Below, in pieces: positions 1 through 7,450 of a stretch of DNA of 34,582 nt. A model generated the notes under the pieces. It did not search any database. It saw only the letters and a program-made list of their open reading frames with translations, and had not been told where the DNA came from. The stretch is taken from assembly GCA_027859125.1 (NCBI GenBank), contig JAQIBK010000214.1, positions 1 through 34,582 of the forward strand. Direction: 5' to 3'. Numbering within the stretch: position 1 is the stretch's first letter; each line of letters starts with the position of its first letter. Both the position numbers and the translations under genes were made by a program. The stretch comes from Actinomycetota bacterium. Its GTDB lineage: Bacteria > Actinomycetota > Coriobacteriia > Anaerosomatales > UBA3086.

Positions 1-1
1 C

Positions 2-658
2 AAGCTGGGCAAGTGCCCGGAGTCCGGCCATGATCTGCTGATCAAGTACTCGCCCCGCAATCGCTCATACTTCGTGGGGTGCTCGGGATACCCTGACTGT
101 TCCGTGACATATCCGCTTCCTCAGGCCATCCACTACGAGGCAGTCGAGCAACTGTGTCCTGTGTGTGGGACTCCTCAGGTCAAGTTCCGGCAGTTTCGCC
201 AGCAGCCCAAGGAGGTCTGCCTCAACACGGCATGCCCCTCTCGTCAGGAGCCGGAGATCATCCTCGGCAAGTGTCCCACGGGCGACGGCGGCGATCTCAG
301 GGTTATCCGCTCCCAGAAGTCGTTCAAGCGCTTCGTGCGCTGCAGCAACTATGACGTCTGTGGGACTTCGTATCCGCTACCGCAACGTGGCGACCTGGAG
401 CCCACCGATGAAGTCTGCGAGCCATGCGGTTCGCCCAAGGTGATAGTGCTCACCAAGAAGGGCCCATGGAAGATATGCATCGATCCCAACTGCCCCACCA
501 AGCCCGCCGACAGCAAGAAGACCGGCAAAGGTGGCGCGCAGGCAAAGGGTGCAGCCAAGGCCAAGGCGAAAGCCAAGCCCAAGGCGAAAGCCAAAGCCAA
601 GGCGAAACCCAAGGCCAAGGCGAAACCCAAGCCAAAGGATGCAACAGAAACGACCTAG
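2..658 (+). CDS. topA: DNA topoisomerase I, C-terminal part (5' end outside window)
   Basis: The reading frame is open from base 2, so this is the 3' end of a larger gene. The visible 218 residues hold repeated topoisomerase I zinc-ribbon units: a KLGKCPESG start with later Cys pairs, then CPVC with a paired C..C near residues 52-78, then a second GKCP unit and CEPC with a paired C..C near 137-163. Both halves contain the sequence YPLPQ, so the zinc module is duplicated. Topoisomerase I relaxes negative supercoils; these ribbons bind single-stranded DNA in the family. From about residue 165 the protein becomes a Lys/Ala/Pro tail, probably a DNA-contacting disordered extension. The catalytic toprim and Tyr domains lie upstream of the window. 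Assignment rests on the zinc modules and tail only. It ends in TAG and is followed by a 78 base gap. Confidence 0.85.
   Translation, partial: KLGKCPESGHDLLIKYSPRNRSYFVGCSGYPDCSVTYPLPQAIHYEAVEQLCPVCGTPQVKFRQFRQQPKEVCLNTACPSRQEPEIILGKCPTGDGGDLRVIRSQKSFKRFVRCSNYDVCGTSYPLPQRGDLEPTDEVCEPCGSPKVIVLTKKGPWKICIDPNCPTKPADSKKTGKGGAQAKGAAKAKAKAKPKAKAKAKAKPKAKAKPKPKDATETT
552..640 (+). repeat. Low-complexity Lys/Ala/Pro coding repeat in topA tail
   Basis: Short imperfect units such as AAGGCGAAAGCC and AAGGCGAAACCC recur in tandem and encode alternating Lys-Ala and Lys-Pro. It is in-frame coding repeat, prone to slippage, and not a mobile or CRISPR repeat. Confidence 0.75.
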
Positions 659-736
659 TACCCCCTCGTCGGTGAGGACGTGGGCTCGAGAGGGCATGAT
701 ATTCCCGAGACACGTGCTCCCGGTGAGGAGGTAGCC

Positions 737-1366
737 ATGAAAGTCGCGGTCATCCAGATACGGACGCGCGGTGATGCCGAGCATGAGACCGCAGCGATCG
801 GCGACATGGTCTCGACTGCGCTCGACTCCGGTGCTGACGTGGTCGTGGCACCTCTCGGCAGGAATGGTGATCACGCGGGTGCGCCGGGGGCGATGTTGCT
901 GGGGACATCTCTGGGCGCCAGATCCATATGGCGCGACCTCACTGCTCTCGGTGACACAGCCCAGCTTGTCGGAGACTCATGTTTCGATCCGGATGTGATG
1001 CGACCCCTGTCAAAGGAGCCACCCGATGCGCTCGTGCTGCACCCCGGATCGGAGTCGGATCTTCAAGCTGAAGCCCTTCTGGAGTACGCCCTGGGCCTGA
1101 GTCTGTCAGTTGCGGCTCTCGTGATAGTGAGTGAGTCCATTCCAGAGATCGGTTCCGGCGTCGGGTGGAGCACGATCGTGTTCACGGGCGAGATCCTGGC
1201 TGAGTCGGAAACCGCCGATGACATGCTATTTGCGGATATCGAGTTGCCGATCACAGCTCCGGATCCTCGCGAGAGTCTGCCGACCCCCTCGGCGATACTC
1301 TCTCACAGGTTTGCGGTCCATCGCGGCGACCGCCCGGATGTGGGCTATCCGGCCGAGCTCAGCTGA
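737..1366 (+). CDS. Degenerate nitrilase-superfamily (C-N hydrolase-like) protein
   Basis: A 209-residue protein starting at ATG 737 behind a good GAGGAGG site. The N-terminus MKVAVIQI and the C-terminal stretch GWSTIVFTGEILAESE followed by ADIELP resemble the first and last strands of the carbon-nitrogen hydrolase fold (typical GGS..i.dp.Gevla..). The family normally has about 260-280 residues with a Glu-Lys-Cys triad. Here the strand that should carry the first Glu reads VVVAPLGRNGDH, and the segment with the catalytic Cys seems absent, the only Cys being the one in DSCFDPD. It is therefore probably not an active amidase; it may be a structural or regulatory relative, or a decaying gene. 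Nothing in the neighbours assigns a role. The family call is moderate; the lack of the triad is read directly. Confidence 0.5.
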   Translation: MKVAVIQIRTRGDAEHETAAIGDMVSTALDSGADVVVAPLGRNGDHAGAPGAMLLGTSLGARSIWRDLTALGDTAQLVGDSCFDPDVMRPLSKEPPDALVLHPGSESDLQAEALLEYALGLSLSVAALVIVSESIPEIGSGVGWSTIVFTGEILAESETADDMLFADIELPITAPDPRESLPTPSAILSHRFAVHRGDRPDVGYPAELS

Positions 1367-1399
1367 GGTCGCCGGGCTCGGGAGCATGTCGTGACGGCG

Positions 1400-1408
1400 T
1401 GCTAGAAT
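1400..1408 (+). promoter_or_regulatory. Possible extended -10 promoter for the mdh-fum operon
   Basis: The 142 base gap before mdh contains TGCTAGAAT, which is a TG-N extended -10 followed by a near-consensus TAGAAT hexamer. No good -35 lies 16-18 bases upstream, which extended -10 promoters tolerate. It would give a leader of about 95 bases before ATG 1509. Prediction from pattern only. Confidence 0.35.
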
Positions 1409-1508
1409 CTGCTCTGAAAACCAGACGGTTCATTCTTGGGTCGTCGCATGTATCGGGGAGCTCACTTGGGGCGCGAGTCGCTCCGAATCCGAGGCGAAAG
1501 AGGATTAC

Positions 1509-2447
1509 ATGGCGTATCCAAAAGTCACAGTTGTCGGTGCTGGACAGGTCGGTGCGACCGCAGCGTTTCTCATGTTGGAGAAGAGTCTCTGTGACGTGGT
1601 GTTGATCGATGTTGCCGAGGGTCTGCCCCAGGGCAAGGCGCTCGACATGATGCACAGTCGTTCCGTGGAGCATTTCGGACCCAAGGTCTCCGGCACCAAC
1701 GACTACGCGGAAACAGCGGGTTCCGACGTCATCGTTGTGACTGCTGGCCTTGCGCGCAAGCCGGGTATGACTCGCGATGACCTCCTCACGGCGAATGGAC
1801 GCATCATCCGGTCGGTTGTAGAGAAGGCTGTTCAAACCTCGCCGGATGCCATTGTCCTGTGTGTGACCAATCCATTGGACATCATGGTCGATCTGGCCTG
1901 GAAGGTGTCCGGCCTGCCTGCAGCGCGAGTGTTCGGAATGGGCGGAGTACTGGATTCTGCTCGCTTCGCACACTTCATTGCCCAAGAGACCGGGGCGGAC
2001 ATCTCGACGGTGGACGCTCTTGCGTGTGGAGCGCATGGTGATGCGATGGTCCCGATGCCTCGCCATTCATATATTGACGGCAAGCGTTTGACCGATCTGT
2101 TGTCTGCGGACAGGGTTCGGGAGCTGCGCAAGCGCACGATCTTCGGTGGCGCCGAGGTCGTATCGTTGCTAAAGACGGGGAGTGCGTTCTACGCGCCCGC
2201 CGCTTCGATCGTGAGCATGGTCAAGGCTGTCCTCACCGACTCGGGTTCGGTCATGCCCAGTTGCGTGCGCCTCAATGGGGAGTACGGCATAGAGGGTGTG
2301 CACATGTCCGTTCCGGCGCGAATCGGTCGTGCCGGCGTCCTTGAGGTACCGGAGTTGGACGTCGATGACGTGGAGCGCACAGCGCTCCAGGAGTCCGCAG
2401 AGACCATTCGGGTCTCCATAGCATCGCTTGAGGCAATGGACGCGTGA
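1509..2447 (+). CDS. mdh: Malate dehydrogenase (LDH-like family)
   Basis: NAD-dependent interconversion of malate and oxaloacetate in the cytoplasm. The 312 residues match the LDH-like MDH length. The Rossmann motif GAGQVG is at 10-15. Arg83 in LARKPGM occupies the specificity position where lactate dehydrogenases have Gln, favouring malate. Arg89, Arg152 with Asp149 (GVLDSARF) and His176 in GAHGD are the expected substrate-binding and catalytic residues. The start ATG is preceded by GAAAGAGG. The stop overlaps the GTG of the fumarase alpha gene by four bases, so the two are translationally coupled; with fumarase this forms an oxaloacetate-malate-fumarate module that could run in the reductive direction in an anaerobe (inference). 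Confidence 0.93.
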   Translation: MAYPKVTVVGAGQVGATAAFLMLEKSLCDVVLIDVAEGLPQGKALDMMHSRSVEHFGPKVSGTNDYAETAGSDVIVVTAGLARKPGMTRDDLLTANGRIIRSVVEKAVQTSPDAIVLCVTNPLDIMVDLAWKVSGLPAARVFGMGGVLDSARFAHFIAQETGADISTVDALACGAHGDAMVPMPRHSYIDGKRLTDLLSADRVRELRKRTIFGGAEVVSLLKTGSAFYAPAASIVSMVKAVLTDSGSVMPSCVRLNGEYGIEGVHMSVPARIGRAGVLEVPELDVDDVERTALQESAETIRVSIASLEAMDA

Positions 2448-3286
2448 TCTCCTCGGCGGACATCGCCAGCGCGACAGGTGAGGCGGTCACGGAGGCCGCT
2501 GTCACTTTGCGATCTGATGTCCATGCCGCTCTCGAGCGTGCCCTCTCCAACGAGCGATCGGATCGCGGACGAAGAGTGCTGGATCAGCTCCTGGAGAACG
2601 CACGGATCGCCAGCGGTGACAGGGTGCCGCTCTGCCAGGACACCGGCACTGTGTGGGTCTGGATCGAACTCGGCGAGCAGGAGTGTCTATGCGGTGACTT
2701 GCAGGTTGCCGTCGACGCGGCGGTCGAGACGGCGTATCGGGATGCCCGTCTGCGCATGAGTGTGGCCCGCGATGCGCTTCTTGACCGAACCAACACGGGC
2801 ACCAACACCCCGGCGTTCGTCGAGGTCACCTTCCGACCGGGTTCGGGAGCTACGGTGCATGTGATGCTCAAAGGCGGCGGATCGGACAACTCGTCAGCGC
2901 TTGCCATGCTTGAACCCAGCGACGGAATGGCTGGTGTCGAGAGGTTCGTTCTCGACACAGTGCAAGCCAAGGCTACCGGCGCTTGCCCCCCGGTGATCGT
3001 CGGCATAGGCATCGGCGGGAGCTTCGACAAGGTGGCCGGGCTGGCCAAGAAGGCTTTGCTCGAGTCCCTGGATTCCACTCCGAGTGATCCTGCGGTCGTC
3101 TCGCTCGAGAATCGGTTGCTGACGGTCATCAACGCGACCGGAATCGGTCCGGCGGGTCTTGGTGGGGACACCACCGCGCTCGCCGTGAAGGTCAAGACCG
3201 CTCCGTGTCACATCGCTGCGCTCCCTGTTGCGGTGAACATGGGGTGCAGCGCGGTGCGCACGGCATCAGTCGAGGTGCGAGGGTGA
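2444..3286 (+). CDS. fumA: Class I fumarate hydratase, alpha subunit
   Basis: The 280-residue alpha (N-terminal) half of the two-subunit, iron-sulfur class I fumarase/tartrate dehydratase family, which hydrates fumarate to malate. Visible family motifs are PLCQDTGT near residue 62, KGGGSDNSS near 142, GACPPVIVGIGIGG near 178 and NMGCSAVRTAS at the end; the three conserved Cys in these motifs are the expected [4Fe-4S] ligands. GTG start overlaps the mdh stop (GTGA). The beta subunit is normally the next gene, but here two membrane protein genes intervene and the beta gene begins about 1.8 kb downstream. The stop TGA again overlaps a GTG start of the next gene. The gene symbol is given by function; two-subunit versions carry several names. 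Confidence 0.9.
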   Translation: MISSADIASATGEAVTEAAVTLRSDVHAALERALSNERSDRGRRVLDQLLENARIASGDRVPLCQDTGTVWVWIELGEQECLCGDLQVAVDAAVETAYRDARLRMSVARDALLDRTNTGTNTPAFVEVTFRPGSGATVHVMLKGGGSDNSSALAMLEPSDGMAGVERFVLDTVQAKATGACPPVIVGIGIGGSFDKVAGLAKKALLESLDSTPSDPAVVSLENRLLTVINATGIGPAGLGGDTTALAVKVKTAPCHIAALPVAVNMGCSAVRTASVEVRG

Positions 3287-4716
3287 GCGACGAGACCGGG
3301 ATCACGACATCGGCGCCGGGGGCATTCCGGCGCCTGCTGAGTAATCGTCAGTTCCGGCTGCTGTGGTTCAGTCAGTTCGTGTCCGGGGTGGGCGATTGGC
3401 TCGTCATCGGCTTCCTGATGCCTCTGGTGACAACTCTCTCAGGTGGATCGTCTTTCGCTGTTGCAGGCATCATGATCGCCAAGATCATTCCAGCGCTGGT
3501 CTTCTCCTCGGTCACTGGTGCTCTGGTCGATCGATTCGATCGCCGCAGGCTCATGATGGCCTGCGATGTCACGCGGGCTCTGCTGACGTTTGGGCTGTTG
3601 ATCACCAACAGCCTCGCCGTAATCTATCTCACTGTCATGGTCATGGAGGTCGCCTCGCTGTTCTTCGTGCCAGCCAAGAATGCTCTGATCCCTGTGTTGG
3701 TCGACGACGACGATCTCACGGCTGCCAATAGTCTGTCCTACACAACACAGCAGGCGAGCATGATCATCGGGCTGACCACCTCGGGTGCCATTCTGGCTGC
3801 TTTCGAGGCGATCGTACGTGGGTTGCTGGGAGTCAACATCCCCTTCGTGGGCGCGCTTCTCGACATGTTGCGACCGGCGTTGCTCGGGCCTCGTGCCGGC
3901 GTGTTCCTGAACAGTCTCACTTTCATCGCATCCGGTTTGGCGATTCTTTTCATGCGGCTCAAAGTGCATGCACCGCGTGGCGAGGGCGGAATTCAACTCG
4001 AGATGCTGGGCAAAGATGTCGTGGAGTCTTTTCGCTTTTTGCGCGATCACAATGAGCTCAGAGGTCTGCTCGTCACAATCGGCGGTGCGATTCTGGGTGG
4101 TGGCGCCATCATTCCAGTCGGGCTCGTGTACGTTCAGCAGTCGGTCACGCGGGGCGCGAATGTCGACGAGTACATCGATCGATTGCTGGGACCCCTGGTG
4201 GCAGCACCGCAGACTTTCACCTTGGTGTTCCTTGCTGTCGGTATGGTTGTCGGGGCACTTCTCGTGCCCAAGCTGGCCAACTATCTCAAGCTCCAAGCGC
4301 TGTTCCTAGGAGGAGTCACCGGGTTCGGTCTGGCCATGATCGGCTTCGCTCTGTCAGGCACTTTCGCGGTGCTCGGCTTCTTCACGGCGATGGCCGGACT
4401 TTGTCTTGCTGCAGTGACCGTGGCGGGCAACACCTATGTTGCGCAGACTGTCGGTGATGAGATTCGTGGACGCGTGTTCACTGCGCTTGAATCCGTGATA
4501 CGCGTTTCGCTATTGCTCTCCATGATAGTTGTGGCACCGCTGGGCGATGTGGTCGCCGGTGTCGTTTTCGCTGTCGTTTCGTTGCAGGGCGGCGACATGG
4601 CGGCTGCCGCGCTCACTGGCCCCAGGATCACTCTCATCATGGCAGCCACGGTCGTGCTCGGTGCGGCATACTACGCACTGAGGCGCTTGAATTGGCGCTC
4701 TGAATCGATGGAGTGA
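3283..4716 (+). CDS. MFS transporter
   Basis: A 477-residue integral membrane protein with about 11-12 hydrophobic segments. After a short cytoplasmic N-terminus come FRLLWFSQFVSGVGDWL and the inter-helix motif GALVDRFDRRR, a form of the MFS motif A loop, placing it with the MFS_3/enterobactin-exporter-like group of major facilitator permeases. Substrate cannot be read from the sequence. The GTG at 3283 is chosen because it overlaps the fumarase alpha stop; a start 78 bases upstream would run inside that gene. It sits between the two fumarase subunits in the same tightly overlapped operon, so it may export or import a C4-dicarboxylate, but the family is better known for drug or siderophore export; this link is inference. 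Confidence 0.8.
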   Translation: MSDETGITTSAPGAFRRLLSNRQFRLLWFSQFVSGVGDWLVIGFLMPLVTTLSGGSSFAVAGIMIAKIIPALVFSSVTGALVDRFDRRRLMMACDVTRALLTFGLLITNSLAVIYLTVMVMEVASLFFVPAKNALIPVLVDDDDLTAANSLSYTTQQASMIIGLTTSGAILAAFEAIVRGLLGVNIPFVGALLDMLRPALLGPRAGVFLNSLTFIASGLAILFMRLKVHAPRGEGGIQLEMLGKDVVESFRFLRDHNELRGLLVTIGGAILGGGAIIPVGLVYVQQSVTRGANVDEYIDRLLGPLVAAPQTFTLVFLAVGMVVGALLVPKLANYLKLQALFLGGVTGFGLAMIGFALSGTFAVLGFFTAMAGLCLAAVTVAGNTYVAQTVGDEIRGRVFTALESVIRVSLLLSMIVVAPLGDVVAGVVFAVVSLQGGDMAAAALTGPRITLIMAATVVLGAAYYALRRLNWRSESME

Positions 4717-5054
4717 TGATGGGTACGGTAAAGGACACAACGGGCGCTGCAGTCAAGGCGCGCCCCACTCGCGAGAGCATGCATCGGTTCCTGTCGCTTG
4801 GACTGACGTTCTCTGGTGGTAATGCAATGCGAGGCGTGGCTGGATCGCGTATCGCATTGATCGGCGCTGTCTCGATCGGGGTTGTGGCTCTGCTATCTGC
4901 GCTGCTCTCCCAAGCGCAGGGAATCACTGCGGACCCGTCGCGTCTCGCGCTGTATTCTTGGATGAACGCGGCGGCCTCCGGGGACATCGAGACCGCAGAT
5001 TCACTTGCGCCAATGGTTGCGTCGGATCCCAACGTGGCATGGCTGCTACCCTGA
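4713..5054 (+). CDS. Small single-pass membrane protein, unknown function
   Basis: A 113-residue protein with a charged N-terminal region of about 45 residues, one hydrophobic helix near 47-67 (IALIGAVSIGVVALLSALLS), and a short C-terminal part ending NVAWLLP. Start may be GTG 4713, ATG 4716 or ATG 4719; the first overlaps the MFS stop. I do not recognise the family. The C-terminal piece SWMNAAASGDIETADSLAP looks like the first helices of a longer extracytoplasmic domain, so it could be a truncated gene. It lies between the MFS gene and fumarase beta with no room for its own promoter, so it is cotranscribed. Confidence 0.5.
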   Translation: MMMGTVKDTTGAAVKARPTRESMHRFLSLGLTFSGGNAMRGVAGSRIALIGAVSIGVVALLSALLSQAQGITADPSRLALYSWMNAAASGDIETADSLAPMVASDPNVAWLLP

Positions 5055-5085
5055 TGACATCCTGGAGAGAATGATGGAGGACGTC

Positions 5086-5673
5086 GTGGCACGCATGAGC
5101 TCGGATACCAAGCGCGTCACCCTGCCGCTTTCGTCACATGACGCAGCTTCTCTGCGTGTCGGCGACGAAGTGCTTCTGAGCGGTCCGGTATTCACCGCCC
5201 GCGATGCCACACATGCCCGACTTGTGGCGGAACTGGAAGCGTGCGGTGAGTTGCCATACGGTCTTGACGGTCAGGTGCTGTTCTATGCCGGCCCAACACC
5301 GCCGGCTGCAGGACGTCCCGTCGGCTCGGTGGGCCCAACCACGGCCAAACGCATGGACTCCTTCACGCCCGCGCTGCTACAGGCTGGTGTCCGGGGCATG
5401 ATAGGCAAAGGAGTTCGATCCCCGGCCGTGCGTGAGGCCTGCGTGCAGTTCGGTGCGGTCTACTTCGCCGCGGTCGGTGGATCGGCGGCGCTCCTGGCCA
5501 CACGTGTGATCTCGTCGGAGACAGTCGCTTACGCCGAGTTGGGCACCGAGTCGCTCACGCGAATGGAGCTCAAGGACTTCCCGGTGTTCGTGGCCATCGA
5601 CGCAACAGGGGCCGATCTGTACGCATCAGCCGCGAACGAGTGGCGCGTCCGATCCGCCGAGGAGAACTCATGA
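5086..5673 (+). CDS. fumB: Class I fumarate hydratase, beta subunit
   Basis: The C-terminal half of class I fumarase, 195 residues from the chosen start. It shows SLRVGDEVLLSGPVFTARD near the N-terminus, the FYAGPTPPAAGRPVGSVGPTT segment and GVRGMIGKG further on, all typical of the beta subunit that shapes the substrate pocket. GTG 5086 is preferred because GGAGG at 5076-5080 lies five bases upstream; ATG 5071, ATG 5074 and ATG 5095 are in-frame alternatives. It pairs with the alpha subunit 1.8 kb upstream. Its stop overlaps the tmk start (ATGA), tying central metabolism and nucleotide metabolism genes into one transcript. Confidence 0.88.
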   Translation: MARMSSDTKRVTLPLSSHDAASLRVGDEVLLSGPVFTARDATHARLVAELEACGELPYGLDGQVLFYAGPTPPAAGRPVGSVGPTTAKRMDSFTPALLQAGVRGMIGKGVRSPAVREACVQFGAVYFAAVGGSAALLATRVISSETVAYAELGTESLTRMELKDFPVFVAIDATGADLYASAANEWRVRSAEENS

Positions 5674-6326
5674 TCGACAAGGGCATGCTGATCACATTCG
5701 AAGGTGGCGAGGGCTGCGGGAAGTCCACGCAGATCCGCCGTCTCGCCGCTAGTCTGAGGGGCGCGGGACTGGATGTTCGTGAGGTTCGCGAACCGGGCGG
5801 GACCCTCGTGGGCGAGGCTGTCCGACACGTGGTCCTGGATCCCGGTCATGGGTCGGTCGATCCGGTGGCGGAGCTCATGTTGTACGAGGCTTCGCGTGCG
5901 CAGAACGTGGCCGAGGTCGTTCGTCCGGCCATGAGGTCCGGGCAGATCGTGCTACTCGATCGATTCTATGATTCATCGACCGCATATCAGGGCTTCGGCA
6001 GGGGTATCGGCCGCGAGGAGGTCGAGGCCATGAACCGGATCGCGACTGGCGGACTCGTGCCGGATCTCACCTTGTTGCTCGATATCGATCCTGTCGAGGG
6101 AATCCGACGGGCGACTGGTAGGGGAGCGGATCGGTTGGAGCAGGCGGGAGCTGAGTTCCACGCGTGTGTTCGTGAGGGATTCCTGACCATTGCCGCAGAC
6201 GAACCCGATCGTTTCGCCGTCATCGACGCGAGCGGTTCCCTCGATGATATCGAGGAGCTCGTTCTCGCCGAGGTCGTCAGCCGACTGCCGCGCGTCGCTG
6301 CAGCGTTGGGGGAGAGTCGGGCATGA
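5670..6326 (+). CDS. tmk: Thymidylate kinase
   Basis: Phosphorylates dTMP to dTDP for DNA synthesis. 218 residues, usual length. The P-loop GGEGCGKST is at 12-20, the dTMP-binding DRFYDSSTAYQG segment near 97-108, and the lid region RATGRGADRLE near 150. ATG 5670 is chosen over an in-frame start 30 bases upstream because GAGGAGAA lies just before it and it overlaps the fumarase beta stop. It is followed by holB with a four-base overlap, the widespread tmk-holB order. Confidence 0.95.
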   Translation: MIDKGMLITFEGGEGCGKSTQIRRLAASLRGAGLDVREVREPGGTLVGEAVRHVVLDPGHGSVDPVAELMLYEASRAQNVAEVVRPAMRSGQIVLLDRFYDSSTAYQGFGRGIGREEVEAMNRIATGGLVPDLTLLLDIDPVEGIRRATGRGADRLEQAGAEFHACVREGFLTIAADEPDRFAVIDASGSLDDIEELVLAEVVSRLPRVAAALGESRA

Positions 6327-7450
6327 GCCGAGCGTGCGTGTTCGACGACATCATAGGTCAGCAGCGTGTGGCCGGCTTTCTGGAGAATGCCGCTGCAGAG
6401 AGAACCGTAAGCCATGCGTATCTGTTCGCGGGGCCGCCTGGTGCGGGCAAGAAGACGGCCGCCAAGGCATTCGCCTGCGCGCTCCTGTGCGATGACGGCG
6501 GCTGCGGCGCTTGTGCCTCGTGCTACAAGATCAAGCGTGGCTTGCACCCAGATGTGCACATGGTCGAGCCTGAGGGCGCGGCCACGTACATGGTTTCTCA
6601 GATTCGCGAACTGATACACGACGTCCACCTCAAGCCCGTCGACGGAAGCCGCAAGATCTACATTGTGGATGCCGCCGATGCGCTCAACGACGGTTCTGCC
6701 AACGCATTCCTCAAGACGCTCGAGGAGCCGCCGGACGATGTGACGATCATCCTGCTCACGCACTCCTATGATGCGGTGATCCCCACAGTCGCTTCGCGCT
6801 GCCAGATCGTGAAGTTCAGACGAGTCCCGCCGTCCATGGCCGAGGGAATAATAGTTGAGCGTACGGGCGCGGATCCGGCACAGGCGCGTGCGGCTCTCGC
6901 CGCTGCAGGGGGTGTGATCGCCCGAGCACGTGAGTTCCTGGATTCACCCATGCGTCGCGAAGCTCGGGACAAGGTGCTCGCCACTCTCAAGGACCTGGCC
7001 ACCATGGACGGCCATGATGTACTCGTGGCCGCGCGCGATCTTCTGGCCGCGGTCAAAGCGCCTCTCGAGGAGATCAAGGTCCTTCAGGCCGAGGAGATCC
7101 GTGAGCGTGAGGAGTTTCTGGGTTCATCGGCGGGCAAGGCGGTCAGCGATCGACACAAGTGAGAGTTGACCGCCCGGGGACGCGAGGGGATTGCGGAAAT
7201 ACTCAGCGTGACGGAGAGTTGGCTGCGCGATTGCTTGGCAATGTCACAAGGACTCGATGAACTTGTTGCTAACATCGACGTGCGCGACGCTATGGAAGAG
7301 GTCGCTGCAGTCATCACGCCGAACGCCGCGATCAAGGCCTTGGCGTCAGTCAAGGAGACACGACGACGTGTCTCGTATAATGTGAACCCCCAGCTGGCCA
7401 TCGAGGCCATGCTGTTCGATATACGGGAGGTACTCATATGCCCACGGTAG
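6323..7450 (+). pseudogene. holB: DNA polymerase III subunit delta', interrupted by in-frame TGA
   Basis: Clamp-loader subunit delta'. The first 279 codons (6323-7162) carry Walker A GPPGAGKKT at 37-45, four zinc-binding Cys (56, 61, 64, 67), DALNDGSANAFLKTLEEPP and the sensor region SRC. A TGA at 7160-7162 stops the frame, but the same frame continues for 95 more codons to 7450 with the helical C-terminal collar domain typical of delta' (SWLRDCL, then NVNPQLAIEAML). Both parts read in one frame with no gap, so a single base change, for example CGA to TGA in an expected K-R-E-L-T context, explains it. The two parts might be made as separate proteins, the stop might be read through, or the base may be a sequence error. 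The gene is normally essential, so a true null is unlikely. Confidence 0.8.
7163..7450 (+). CDS. C-terminal collar-domain fragment of delta' downstream of the TGA
   Basis: This in-frame continuation of holB has no convincing start of its own: TTG 7166 follows directly on the stop with only a weak GTGAGAG nearby. It encodes the oligomerisation helices that delta' needs to enter the clamp-loader pentamer. Its 3' end overlaps the ricT start by 13 bases, as expected for the native end of holB. Confidence 0.6.
   Translation, partial: ELTARGREGIAEILSVTESWLRDCLAMSQGLDELVANIDVRDAMEEVAAVITPNAAIKALASVKETRRRVSYNVNPQLAIEAMLFDIREVLICPR

Noticed and set aside
552-640. Tandem repeat in topA as a CRISPR or regulatory repeat
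   Set aside because: It is in frame, imperfect, without spacers, and encodes a Lys/Ala/Pro tail common in topoisomerases of this group.
2444-3286. Fumarase alpha as an orphan subunit
   Set aside because: The beta subunit was found at 5086-5673 in the same operon, so the enzyme is complete though split.
3439-4296. Minus-strand open frame over the MFS gene
   Set aside because: Shadow of a membrane protein gene; the translated residues are highly charged and low in structure, and no ribosome site is evident.
7160-7162. TGA in holB as selenocysteine
   Set aside because: The protein has no redox function at this position, relatives would have a basic residue there, and no selenocysteine-type hairpin is apparent right after the codon.
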